Source: Pusillimonas sp. DMV24BSW_D (GTDB taxonomy: Bacteria; Pseudomonadota; Gammaproteobacteria; Burkholderiales; Burkholderiaceae_B). From it: 64,000 bases of DNA. Every line of letters begins with the position of its first letter. Position 1 is the stretch's first letter. The stretch lies in NCBI RefSeq assembly GCF_011388195.1, contig NZ_CP049990.1:806001-870000 (forward strand), read 5' to 3'. The notes under the pieces are model-generated. The model made no database searches, was not told the origin of the DNA, and was given only the letters and a program-made list of their open reading frames with translations. The translations under genes were made by a program, and so were the position numbers. Below are positions 44,869 through 53,469 of the stretch, one piece after another.

Positions 44869-45651
44869 ATGGCGTTTGAAGAATCTTTTATTACCGTTGA
44901 TGGTTGCCGAACCCGCATTCGGCGGGGTGGCAAAGGCCAAACGGTGTTGTATTTGCATGGGGCCAACGGCGCACCCATGATTCAGCCTTTCATGGAAGTG
45001 CTGGCGCAAGACTACGATTTAATCGTTCCCGAGCATCCCGGCTTTGGCATGTCGGATGAGCCCGAGTGGCTCGATAACATGCAAGACTTGGCGTACTTTT
45101 ATCTCGATCTACTCGACCATATGAAACTCGACAGCGTGCACGTGGTGGGCAGCTCGATGGGTGGCTGGCTTGGTATGGAGATGGGTATTCGTGAGCCAGG
45201 TCGTATCAAGTCGCTGACTTTAGTGGGTACGGCGGGTGTACGTGTTCCGGGTATTTTGCCAGGTGATATTTTTCTTTGGGATGCTGAAACGGCAGCCCGT
45301 AATACTTTCTTTAATCAAGACATTGCGCAGAAAGTGCTGTCGATGGCGCCCGACACCGAGGAAGCGCAAGACATCATGCTTAAGAACCGTGAAACGGTGG
45401 CAAGGCTGGCGTGGCAGCCGCGTCTGTATGACCTGAATTTGCCTAAGTGGCTGCGTCGTATTCAGGCGCCGGTGAAACTCATTTGGGGCGAGCAAGACAA
45501 AATTATGCCGTTAGCGGTAGGCGAGGCACTGCAGCCACAGTTGCCGAACGCGACGCTGCAAGTTTTCAAAAACTGTGGGCATTTACCTCAGGTTGAGTTT
45601 CCCGATGAGTTCAGCGCGTCTGTTAAGCAATTTATTGAAGGGGTTAAATAG
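44869..45651 (+). CDS. Alpha/beta hydrolase of the flavin monooxygenase operon
   Basis: A 260-aa hydrolase: LYLHGANGAPMIQPF (oxyanion), nucleophile GSSMGGW, acid in GEQDKIMPL and His in NCGHLPQVEFP. The layout is like meta-cleavage-product hydrolases and N-formylmaleamate deformylase-like enzymes. ACAGGAG precedes the ATG. Placed between the FMN reductase and the flavin oxygenase, it probably acts on the product of the oxygenase. Confidence 0.78.
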   Translation: MAFEESFITVDGCRTRIRRGGKGQTVLYLHGANGAPMIQPFMEVLAQDYDLIVPEHPGFGMSDEPEWLDNMQDLAYFYLDLLDHMKLDSVHVVGSSMGGWLGMEMGIREPGRIKSLTLVGTAGVRVPGILPGDIFLWDAETAARNTFFNQDIAQKVLSMAPDTEEAQDIMLKNRETVARLAWQPRLYDLNLPKWLRRIQAPVKLIWGEQDKIMPLAVGEALQPQLPNATLQVFKNCGHLPQVEFPDEFSASVKQFIEGVK

Positions 45652-45653
45652 TC

Positions 45654-46823
45654 ATGAATGTCACTCTTTTCCATTTGATGTCGTATGCCGACCTGGACTT
45701 TGAGGCCACGAAGGAATATGAAACCGTTTGGATGAAACTGCCAAACAAGTTCTATGACCCAGTAAAAGGTCACAAACTGTACAACCGTTATCTCGATGAG
45801 CTGGAGTATGCAGAAACATTGGGTTTCGACGGCGTGGCGGTCAATGAGCATCACCAAACCGCGTATGGCTTAATGCCTTCCCCGGTGGTCATGGCGTCGG
45901 CCCTGGCGCGTCGCACGCAGCGCGTAAAAATTGCTATTTTGGGTAGTGCTTTGCCTTTGCGCGAACACCCCATGACGGTGGCTGAAGAATACGCCATGCT
46001 CGACGTCATTACCGGCGGGCGGTTAATTGCCGGTTTTGTGCGTGGCATTGGTGCCGAATACCATACCTTCGGTTTGAACCCAACCATTTCCCACGAACGT
46101 TTCCACGAAGCGCACGACCTGATCGTGCAAGCCTGGACACAACCCGGCCCCACCTCCTTCAGCGGCAAGCATTACAACGTGGACTACGTGAACTTGTGGC
46201 CACGCCCGTTCCAAAACCCGCATCCACCAATCTGGGTGCCTTCCCAGGGCAGTAAAGAAACCATCGATTGGGCTGCACATCCCGATCACCGGTATACCTA
46301 TTTGCAAACGTTCAGCCCTGCCAAAGCGGTGCAAAAATATTTGCAGTCATATCGCGACACAGCCGAGCAGTTTGGCTACGAAGCAGACGATAGCCAGTTG
46401 GGCTGGGCGGTACCTGTTTATGTGGCAGACACCGACGAGCAGGCCATTAACGAGGCGCGCGAGCCGTTTGAATTGTTCCGCAATCGTTTATTGAAAATGC
46501 CATTCGAGATGCTGCTTCCGCCCGGGTATAGCTCGCGGGATTCTCTTAAGCGCATCATGGCGGCCAAGGCGATGTTGTCGCAAGACCTGACCATTGAAGT
46601 GGCCATTGACATGGGCATGCTTGTTTGCGGTAGCCCGACTACTGTGCGCCAGCAGCTTGAGTCGCATTGGAACGAAATGCACTTCGGTAATTTGCTGACG
46701 ATGCTGCATTTTGGAAATTTGTCGGAAGAGCTTACACGTCGCAACATGGACATGTTTGCCAAGGAAATTTTGCCGGGCTTGCAAACCATGAAGCGCGCGG
46801 CTCCGGCTCAGGCCTCTGCATAA
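45654..46823 (+). CDS. Luciferase-like (LLM class) FMNH2-dependent monooxygenase
   Basis: A 389-aa TIM-barrel flavin oxygenase. It has GFDGVAVNEHHQTAYGLMPSP (NEHH motif at about residue 60), VKIAILGSALPLREHPMTVAEEYAMLDVITGGRLIAGFVRGIGAEY and PPIWVPSQGS. Such enzymes use FMNH2 supplied by a partner reductase, here encoded by 44256. Relatives insert oxygen into, or open, N-heteroaromatic rings (RutA and PyrA types) or carry out Baeyer-Villiger reactions. The substrate is unknown. It overlaps nothing and is 2 bp after the hydrolase stop. Confidence 0.82.
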   Translation: MNVTLFHLMSYADLDFEATKEYETVWMKLPNKFYDPVKGHKLYNRYLDELEYAETLGFDGVAVNEHHQTAYGLMPSPVVMASALARRTQRVKIAILGSALPLREHPMTVAEEYAMLDVITGGRLIAGFVRGIGAEYHTFGLNPTISHERFHEAHDLIVQAWTQPGPTSFSGKHYNVDYVNLWPRPFQNPHPPIWVPSQGSKETIDWAAHPDHRYTYLQTFSPAKAVQKYLQSYRDTAEQFGYEADDSQLGWAVPVYVADTDEQAINEAREPFELFRNRLLKMPFEMLLPPGYSSRDSLKRIMAAKAMLSQDLTIEVAIDMGMLVCGSPTTVRQQLESHWNEMHFGNLLTMLHFGNLSEELTRRNMDMFAKEILPGLQTMKRAAPAQASA

Positions 46824-46835
46824 AGGAGGCAATCA

Positions 46836-47720
46836 ATGTTGCTAGGCCAGATACTGAACGGATTGGTTAGCGGTGCCATGTATGCGCTGGTAGCCATCGG
46901 GTTCACGCTTATTGTCGGTGTCCTCGACAAGCTTAATTTCACTCACCCGGAAGTGTTCATGCTGGGTGGTTTCATCGGGCTGGTCTCCTTGACTTACCTG
47001 CCATTGGAGTGGGCGTTTATTTTCGCTTTTCTTATCGGCGGTTTGCTTGGTTTGTTTACCGAGTTCGTGGCATTCCGGCGTTTTCAAAGTGCCGATTCAC
47101 GTATCACGGCGGCATTAAGTTCACTGGCGCTTGGCCTGGTTTTCATTGATCTTGTGCATAAGTTCTGGGGGAACGAGAATGTTCCTCTTCCCCCACAAAC
47201 AGGCTGGCTGACGGAAACCTTTGAAATAGCGGGCGTCAGGTTCCTGAACCTGCAATTAATGGTGCTGGGGGTCACGTTGGCCCTGATGATTGGGTTGCAT
47301 TTCCTGATTCATCATATGAAGATCGGTCGTCAGATTCGAGCGGTGGCGGAGGCGCCCACGTCAGCGACCTTGCTCGGCGTTAATGTGTTGCGTGTCAAGC
47401 AGGCGGTGTTTTTCATCTCGTCAGCATTGGCCGCTATTGCAGGGTTGTTGCTCGCTTTGCGCAGTGACGCCGTCGGGTCGGAAATTGGCCTGACTTTCGG
47501 TTTGAAGGCTATGGCCATCATGGCGATCGGCGGTATGGGTGATTTGCGAGGTGCCGTTCTGGCTGCTTTGCTCATTGGCGTGATTGAGGCGCTGATGTTC
47601 TATTTCGGCTGGGGCCGCCTGGGTGAAATGACGGTTTGGCTGGCGATGATTCTAATTCTTCTGCTGCGCCCCGCGGGCTTGTTCGCGGGCGGGCTACATT
47701 CCAGGGAGCAGCGGGTTTGA
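46836..47720 (+). CDS. Liv-type ABC permease LivH (second system)
   Basis: A 294-aa permease of the LivH family: NGLVSGAMYALVAIGFTLIVGVLDKLNFTHPEVFMLGGF at the N-terminus, RQIRAVAEAPTSATLLGVNV (coupling loop) and MAIMAIGGMGDLRGAVLAALLIG. It belongs to the transporter encoded by 46836-51277, downstream of the flavin oxygenase, so it should import that pathway's substrate. Confidence 0.92.
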   Translation: MLLGQILNGLVSGAMYALVAIGFTLIVGVLDKLNFTHPEVFMLGGFIGLVSLTYLPLEWAFIFAFLIGGLLGLFTEFVAFRRFQSADSRITAALSSLALGLVFIDLVHKFWGNENVPLPPQTGWLTETFEIAGVRFLNLQLMVLGVTLALMIGLHFLIHHMKIGRQIRAVAEAPTSATLLGVNVLRVKQAVFFISSALAAIAGLLLALRSDAVGSEIGLTFGLKAMAIMAIGGMGDLRGAVLAALLIGVIEALMFYFGWGRLGEMTVWLAMILILLLRPAGLFAGGLHSREQRV

Positions 47721-48562
47721 TAAGCGATTACCTTATTATCACAGGCATTAATGTATTGCTGGCCTGGAGTGTTTATATCGTTCTGTTAACGGGTAGCCTG
47801 TCGTTCGCGCAAGGCGCGTTCATGGCGATTGGCTGCTATGCCGCCAGTTACCTCACTACGGAAATGGGGCTGTCGTTCTGGCCGGCCACGCTCATTGCGG
47901 CGGGGATCACCGCGATTATCGCCGGGGTCATCGGCTTTCCGGCATTAAGGTTGCGGGGTATTTATCTTATTCTGGCCACTTTGGGTATTACCTTTTGTGT
48001 ACGGGTACTGCTTGAAAATCTGGAGTTCCTGGGTGGAATCGGGGGCATGAGCGGCATGCTGGGTACCGACTTGTTCGCTGTGGTGATTGCTGTTGTGGTT
48101 GTCGGGCTTTTGCTCGCGGTGGTTTCTTTTAGTCCGCTGCAGAGGGTGTTTGATGCGGTTCGTGAAGACGAGCGTGTTGCCGCCTCTATGGGCATTAATG
48201 TTACGGCGGTTCGCCTGATCGGGTTTGCAGCCGGTGCGGCGGTAGCGGCTGTCGGCGGGTCCTTGTATGGTCATTACCTGACGTTTGTACGGCCCGAGAA
48301 TTTCGACGTTCTGTTGGCCATTTACGTGGTGTTGTATGTGGTGTTGGGCGGCGTGAACAATATGATCGGCCCGTTTGTAGGTGCCGTTGTTATGACCTTG
48401 CTGCCGGAATACTTTCGTGTACTGGCTGAATGGCGTCCAACGGTGTTTGGTTTGGCGGTACTGCTGATGTTGCTTGTGCGCCCCGACGGCTTGCTGTCTT
48501 TCCGTTTTCCCACCTTGCGTGCCGGGAAAACTTCAAACGCTATTGAAAGGAAAGCAGCATGA
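47717..48562 (+). CDS. Liv-type ABC permease LivM (second system)
   Basis: A 281-aa permease. I chose the TTG at 47717, which overlaps the LivH stop, has GGGAGC eight bases upstream and gives the short N-terminus ISDYLIITGINVLLAWSVY; a start at 47636 would lie within livH. SLSFAQGAFMAIGCYAASYL and LQRVFDAVREDERVAASMGINVTAVR (coupling loop) are typical. It pairs with the preceding LivH. Confidence 0.88.
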   Translation: MISDYLIITGINVLLAWSVYIVLLTGSLSFAQGAFMAIGCYAASYLTTEMGLSFWPATLIAAGITAIIAGVIGFPALRLRGIYLILATLGITFCVRVLLENLEFLGGIGGMSGMLGTDLFAVVIAVVVVGLLLAVVSFSPLQRVFDAVREDERVAASMGINVTAVRLIGFAAGAAVAAVGGSLYGHYLTFVRPENFDVLLAIYVVLYVVLGGVNNMIGPFVGAVVMTLLPEYFRVLAEWRPTVFGLAVLLMLLVRPDGLLSFRFPTLRAGKTSNAIERKAA

Positions 48563-49314
48563 GCGGAAAAGTGATTTTGGATATTACCGATCTGCAAAAG
48601 TCCTTTGGCGGCATTCGTGCACTTGACGGCATTAGCCTGCAGGTATTCGAAGGTGAAATTCTTGGTTTGATTGGCCCCAACGGTGCGGGTAAGACGGCAC
48701 TGTTGAATACGATTACCGGTTTCTATCGCCCTACGGCGGGCAGCATTCGTTTTCAGGGTCATGAAATCAGTACTTTGCCGCTTTATGAAATCGGGCGCCG
48801 CGGGGTGGGGCGCACGTTTCAGAATATTCGTTTATTCAAGCGCATGACGGTATTGGAGAACGTGATGGTGGCGGACAAGCGCCACGCAACATCGCCCTTA
48901 CGCTCTTTGTGGAACTTTGCCGGGCGGGCCAAGGCCCGCGCTGAAGCAATGGCGCTGCTGGATATGATGCAATTAACCGATAAGGCTGATGATCTGGCGG
49001 CTTCGTTGTCGTATGGTGATTCGCGTCGCCTTGAAATAGCACGTGCACTTGCAGGTAAACCGGCACTCATGCTGCTGGACGAACCTGCAGCCGGCATGAA
49101 CGATGCCGAAACAGAGCAACTGGTTGAGGACATTCATCGTATTCGAAGCCGAGTAGGCGCGATGGTCTTGATTGAACACGACATGAGCCTGATTCGTAGT
49201 TTGTCCGACCGCGCGGTTGCGATGGATTATGGCCGAAAGATAGCGGAAGGCGACGTGCATGCGGTTTTGGAGCACCCGGAAGTGCGCCGCGCGTATTTGG
49301 GAGACGACGAATGA
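48559..49314 (+). CDS. Liv-type ABC ATPase LivG (second system)
   Basis: A 251-aa ATPase with Walker A GPNGAGKTALLNTITG, a LSYGDSRRLEIARAL signature, Walker B LMLLDEPAAGMNDAE and switch LIEHDMSLI. The last residue of the P-loop GKT is followed by Ala instead of Thr/Ser, a small deviation. ATGA overlaps join it to livM and livF. Confidence 0.92.
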   Translation: MSGKVILDITDLQKSFGGIRALDGISLQVFEGEILGLIGPNGAGKTALLNTITGFYRPTAGSIRFQGHEISTLPLYEIGRRGVGRTFQNIRLFKRMTVLENVMVADKRHATSPLRSLWNFAGRAKARAEAMALLDMMQLTDKADDLAASLSYGDSRRLEIARALAGKPALMLLDEPAAGMNDAETEQLVEDIHRIRSRVGAMVLIEHDMSLIRSLSDRAVAMDYGRKIAEGDVHAVLEHPEVRRAYLGDDE

Positions 49315-50069
49315 GCCGGATTCTTGAAGTGAATGACCTGCATGTGTCATATGGCCCCATTAAGGCCTTGCGCGGGGTTAGCTTGCATGTCTCAGAGGGT
49401 GAAACGGTATCGATTGTGGGGGCCAATGGGGCGGGTAAGTCGACTTTAATGCGGGCGCTGTCCGGCATTTTGCCCATTGCGGCGGGTCAGGCGACGTTCC
49501 TTGAGCAGGATATTCGAGCCGTCAAGGCCCACCAGTTGGCGCGCTTGGGCATGCTTCATGTGCCTGAGGGACGCGGAACCATGCAGGGGATGGTGGTCGA
49601 GGAAAACCTGCGCCTGGCGTGGGAAATTCGCCCCAGCGACACTCCGTTCGAAACGGCGGCGGAAGAGGTGTATGCACGCTTTCCGCGGCTGGGCGAGCGG
49701 CGCAAACAGTTAGCCGGTGGATTGTCAGGGGGGGAGCAGCAAATGCTGGCCATTGGCCGGGCGCTGATCAATCGGCCGCGGTTATTGCTGGTTGATGAGC
49801 CCTCTATGGGCTTGTCTCCTTTGTTCTCCAAAGAAGTATTCAAAGTTTTGGCCGAGCTTCGCGACTCGGGCATGACGATCTTGCTGGTCGAACAGAACGT
49901 TCGCAGCGCGCTGGATCTCGCGCATCGGGCGTATGTTCTGAACCAGGGGGTGTTCCTAACCTCTGGTAATGCGGCAGAGTTGGCTAAAGATCCAGCGATC
50001 ATGGCCAGTTTCTTGGGGCATGGCAAGATCAAGCAGTCGGCATCGCCGACTGCCCAAGCAACGCAGTAA
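49311..50069 (+). CDS. Liv-type ABC ATPase LivF (second system)
   Basis: A 252-aa ATPase with Walker A GANGAGKSTLMRALSG, signature LSGGEQQMLAIGRALINRP, Walker B LLLVDEPSMGLSP and LLVEQNVRSAL. It forms the second nucleotide-binding subunit of this transporter; the binding-protein gene follows after 44 bp. Confidence 0.93.
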   Translation: MSRILEVNDLHVSYGPIKALRGVSLHVSEGETVSIVGANGAGKSTLMRALSGILPIAAGQATFLEQDIRAVKAHQLARLGMLHVPEGRGTMQGMVVEENLRLAWEIRPSDTPFETAAEEVYARFPRLGERRKQLAGGLSGGEQQMLAIGRALINRPRLLLVDEPSMGLSPLFSKEVFKVLAELRDSGMTILLVEQNVRSALDLAHRAYVLNQGVFLTSGNAAELAKDPAIMASFLGHGKIKQSASPTAQATQ

Positions 50070-50113
50070 ACAAGTGTTTCATCAGTCCTTTAATAATCAC
50101 GGAGACAAATATT

Positions 50114-51277
50114 ATGAAAAAATGGCGTTTTGCAATGTTGCTGGCCGCAGCGCTGGCATTGCCGTTCGGCGCTTCGGCTGCCGACAAACCCCCCATCAAA
50201 TTGGGTACGTTGTTACCGCAAACCGGCCCGCTGGGCGCTTATGGGAAATCGCAGCAGTTAGCGATTGAACTGGCTGTTGAAGACGTTAATAAGGCGGGTG
50301 GCGTAAACGGCAGCATGATCGACATGCAGTTTGCCGACACCCAAATGGATCCAGGCCAGGCGGTATTGATGTTCCGCCAATTCGCTAACGACGGCGTTTT
50401 TGCGGTTATCGGTCCCATGACCGGCACCCAGTGGGAAACAGTCAGCCCATTGGCCAACCGCATGGGCGTGCCGGCTTTAACGTCTACCGCCGCCAAGCCG
50501 GGTATTACCATTCGTCCCTGGACAATCCGCCTGCAACCGCCTGATGATTTATTCATTGCAGACGGCTTTGAGGACTTCCTGCGTATTTATCCGGACACAA
50601 AGCGCATCGTTATTGTGGCCGATGTGCGTGAGGCATCGGGCAAAGCAGGCGCAGATGCTTATGCGGCGTTGGCCAAAAAGCATGGTGTGGAATTGATCGA
50701 ATTGGTTGAGTTCTCCACCCGTGCAACCGATCTTTCACCGGTCGCGATTAAAGTGAAAAGCCTGAATCCGGACGCCATTATGGTGTCGGCGTTGGGGCAT
50801 AACGCGTTGCAGTTGGCCAAGGAGTTCAATGTGCAAGGCATTGAAGCGCCTGTTCTGGGTAATTCGCTGATTTGGCCCGGTCCCTTTGTTTACACGGTGG
50901 GTGATAACGGTAAAAACTGGCACTCGATGGGTTTCACCACGGTGAACAGTTCAACCGGCGACAACGAACTGAACAAGGCTTATGTTGAACGTTTCCTTGA
51001 GCGTGCCGACGATACCATGGGAGACCCGGCCAATACCGCCAACTGGAGCTTGAGTTACGATGCCGTGCTACTTTATGCAGACATCATGCGTAAAAACAAT
51101 ATCGACGGCAATACACCGGCCGATAAGGCGCGTGAACTGATTAAAGACGCGTTTGTTGATTTGAAAACGTTCTCCGGCATTCAGAAGTATGAGTTCCAGG
51201 AATCGGGTGATGCCTATATTCCGGGTCGTGTACTGAAAATCAATCCAGAAACAAAAATGTGGCAGTTTGCCGACTAA
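50114..51277 (+). CDS. Liv-type ABC substrate-binding protein (second system)
   Basis: A 387-aa exported receptor with signal peptide MKKWRFAMLLAAALALPFGASA, cleaved before ADKPPIKLG. The mature domain starts LGTLLPQTGPLGAYGKSQQLAIELAVEDVNKAGGV and includes FAVIGPMTGTQWETVSPLANRMGVPALTSTAAKPG. The ligand is likely the substrate of the upstream flavin oxygenase pathway, by operon context. A terminator follows 28 bp after the stop. Confidence 0.9.
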   Translation: MKKWRFAMLLAAALALPFGASAADKPPIKLGTLLPQTGPLGAYGKSQQLAIELAVEDVNKAGGVNGSMIDMQFADTQMDPGQAVLMFRQFANDGVFAVIGPMTGTQWETVSPLANRMGVPALTSTAAKPGITIRPWTIRLQPPDDLFIADGFEDFLRIYPDTKRIVIVADVREASGKAGADAYAALAKKHGVELIELVEFSTRATDLSPVAIKVKSLNPDAIMVSALGHNALQLAKEFNVQGIEAPVLGNSLIWPGPFVYTVGDNGKNWHSMGFTTVNSSTGDNELNKAYVERFLERADDTMGDPANTANWSLSYDAVLLYADIMRKNNIDGNTPADKARELIKDAFVDLKTFSGIQKYEFQESGDAYIPGRVLKINPETKMWQFAD

Positions 51278-51304
51278 ATAAGCGGCAGTAAGTTGCTTGA
51301 TCCG

Positions 51305-51333
51305 CCCCGGGAGTGACCCTCACCGGGGTTTTT
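51305..51333 (+). terminator. Intrinsic terminator after the second transporter operon
   Basis: CCCCGG (51305-51310) pairs with CCGGGG (51323-51328); an inner TGA/TCA pairing can extend the stem with a small bulge. A run of five T follows. It separates the transporter operon from the zinc-receptor promoter. Confidence 0.75.
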
Positions 51334-51350
51334 CTTCGTCATTAAAAGTT

Positions 51351-51362
51351 ATGTTATAACAT
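51351..51362. promoter_or_regulatory. Zur-box-like palindrome upstream of the zinc receptor
   Basis: ATGTTATAACAT is a perfect 12-bp palindrome located 22 bp before the GTG start. It matches the core of proteobacterial Zur sites (TGTTATN-TATAACA type). Zinc-dependent repression of the receptor is expected. Confidence 0.65.
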
Positions 51363-51384
51363 TGCAAAATTAATGGAGAGGAAA

Positions 51385-53460
51385 GTGAAGAAAATTTGGG
51401 TCAGCAGTTTGAATGCCGGTGTAGGTTTGGTTGCGGCTTGTTATGGTGTTGGCGTTGCAGCAGTGGAGCCGCCTGTGTCGGAGCCGAAGCAATTAGAAAA
51501 GATTGTCATTAAAGCCAACCCGTTGAGAACAGAAGCCAATAACGCCGCGGTACCGGTATCGGTGTTGTCTGGTGAGCGTTTGCTGTTAAGCGATCAAACA
51601 ACTTTGGGTGTGGCGCTTGAGGGGTTGCCCGGTGTACGCGCCGATACCTTTGGGGCAGGTGCGAGTCGCCCAATTATTCGCGGACAAACAGCGCCGCGTG
51701 TAGTGGTGTTGCAAGATGGTTCGGATGTGATGGATGCTTCCGGCATCTCCCCGGATCACGCTATCTCTGTCGACCCGATGCTGGCCGATCGAATTGAGGT
51801 CATTCGGGGTCCGGGAGCCTTGCTATATAGCGCAGGTGCGATTGGCGGTGTGGTGAATGTGGTTGATGGCCGGATACCGGATGCGGTGCCTGTTGCCGGC
51901 GTTGAAGGGTTTGCCAATTTGCGGGGCGCGTCCGGTGCCCGCGAGCGAGCAGGTGCGGTGGGTGTCACGGCAGGAGAAGGAAATTTCGCTATTCGGTTGG
52001 AGGGCGCTACACGGCATGCCGATGATTACAGGGTGCCTGATTGGTCGACATCGCGTTTGCCCGGATCATTTGCCCGGAGCACAACAGGCAGTATCGGCGC
52101 CAGTTGGTTTCACGATAACGGCTATACCGGGTTGTCGTTCAGCCAGATGAACAGTCGTTACGGGTTACCAGGCCATGACCATGGCTATGACGATTGCCAC
52201 CCTCACGACTTAGCCTTGCATTGCGGTGGGCATGATGATCATGACGAGGACCATGAGGAAGACGGGCACGACGATCACGACCATGAAGGTTCAGATGACA
52301 GCGATACACCGGTTACGCGGTTAAAGTCGCAACGGTTTGATGCTCGCGGCGAATACAGCAACCCGTTACCCGGGTTAACGCGGCTGAGCTGGCGTGCCGG
52401 ATTTGCAAAATACCGACACGACGAAATGGAGCATGACGAGATTGCCAGCACGTTCAAAAACCGGGCGTACGATTTGCGTCTTGAGTTGGCACATGCTCCG
52501 ATCGCCGGATGGGAAGGGGTGTTCGCATTGCAAAATGGTCAAAGTCGTTTCGATACCTCCGGGCCTGAGCGATTTTTACCGAGCACGCGTACAAAAACGT
52601 GGGGCGTGGCGTTGCTCGAGACTTATCGTTTAAACGATTGGCGTTTTGAGGTTGGGATGCGGCACGATTGGCAGTCGATTCGTCCGGACTCCACCCAGCC
52701 GGCTTATCAGGGGCGGGCGTTGTCGGGGTCGGCCGCCGCGATATGGGAATTTGCGCCTGCGTATTCTCTGGCATTGCAGTTCTCCCGGGCGGAACGCATG
52801 CCGGGCGCCCAGGAGCTTTATGCCGATGGTGTCCACTTGGCCACGAATACATATGAAATAGGGCAGTCGGACTTAGGCACCGAAAAATCAACCGGCGTGG
52901 ATCTGACGTTAAGAAAGACCGAGGGTGATTTCACTTTTGAAGCCAGCGTATTTTATAACCGCGTGAACGATTATATTTATGCTCAAACGTTGGACCGTTA
53001 TGAGGACTTTCGCTTAATTCGCTATGCGCAGCAGGACGCGCAGTTCGTGGGTCTTGAGCTCGATATGAATTACCAGGTGAATCGGACTATTTCCGTAGGC
53101 GTTTTCGGTGACGTGACACGAGGGCGTTTAACGAATGGCGGCGGGGATCTACCGCGCATTCCTGCCGCGCGTCTGGGTGGCCGGATTAATGCGCAATGGC
53201 AGGACTGGCGGGCAAACCTTGAGGTGATCAGGGTTTTGCGTCAGAGTCGGATAGCCGCATACGAAAGTGCGACACCGGGGTATACCATGCTTAACGCCGG
53301 TGTTGCATATGATTTCGAGGCGCAAGGGGCTGATGCGCAAGTTTATTTGCAAGGGCGCAACCTTTTAAACCGTTTGGCGTTTAACCACAGTTCTTATCTC
53401 GCACAGGTGGCGCCGTTACCCGGTCGCAGTATTATGTTAGGCGTACGCGTGGACTATTAA
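51385..53460 (+). CDS. znuD: TonB-dependent zinc receptor, ZnuD-like, with His/Asp-rich loop
   Basis: A 691-aa outer-membrane receptor: signal peptide (KKIWVSSLNAGVGLVAACYGVGVAA), TonB box-like LEKIVIKANP, plug domain (GVALEGLPGVRADTFGAGASRPIIRGQ, RIEVIRGPGALLYSAGAIGGVVNVVD) and a C-terminal barrel ending in VRVDY. An extracellular segment at about residues 263-306 has eleven His and many Asp/Glu (GHDHGYDDCHPHD, then HDDHDEDHEED), a zinc-capture loop as in ZnuD. I chose the GTG at 51385, because GGAGAGGA directly precedes it and the product has a proper signal; an ATG at 51373 overlaps that site. Confidence 0.88.
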   Translation: MKKIWVSSLNAGVGLVAACYGVGVAAVEPPVSEPKQLEKIVIKANPLRTEANNAAVPVSVLSGERLLLSDQTTLGVALEGLPGVRADTFGAGASRPIIRGQTAPRVVVLQDGSDVMDASGISPDHAISVDPMLADRIEVIRGPGALLYSAGAIGGVVNVVDGRIPDAVPVAGVEGFANLRGASGARERAGAVGVTAGEGNFAIRLEGATRHADDYRVPDWSTSRLPGSFARSTTGSIGASWFHDNGYTGLSFSQMNSRYGLPGHDHGYDDCHPHDLALHCGGHDDHDEDHEEDGHDDHDHEGSDDSDTPVTRLKSQRFDARGEYSNPLPGLTRLSWRAGFAKYRHDEMEHDEIASTFKNRAYDLRLELAHAPIAGWEGVFALQNGQSRFDTSGPERFLPSTRTKTWGVALLETYRLNDWRFEVGMRHDWQSIRPDSTQPAYQGRALSGSAAAIWEFAPAYSLALQFSRAERMPGAQELYADGVHLATNTYEIGQSDLGTEKSTGVDLTLRKTEGDFTFEASVFYNRVNDYIYAQTLDRYEDFRLIRYAQQDAQFVGLELDMNYQVNRTISVGVFGDVTRGRLTNGGGDLPRIPAARLGGRINAQWQDWRANLEVIRVLRQSRIAAYESATPGYTMLNAGVAYDFEAQGADAQVYLQGRNLLNRLAFNHSSYLAQVAPLPGRSIMLGVRVDY

Positions 53461-53469
53461 AATGTCGAG

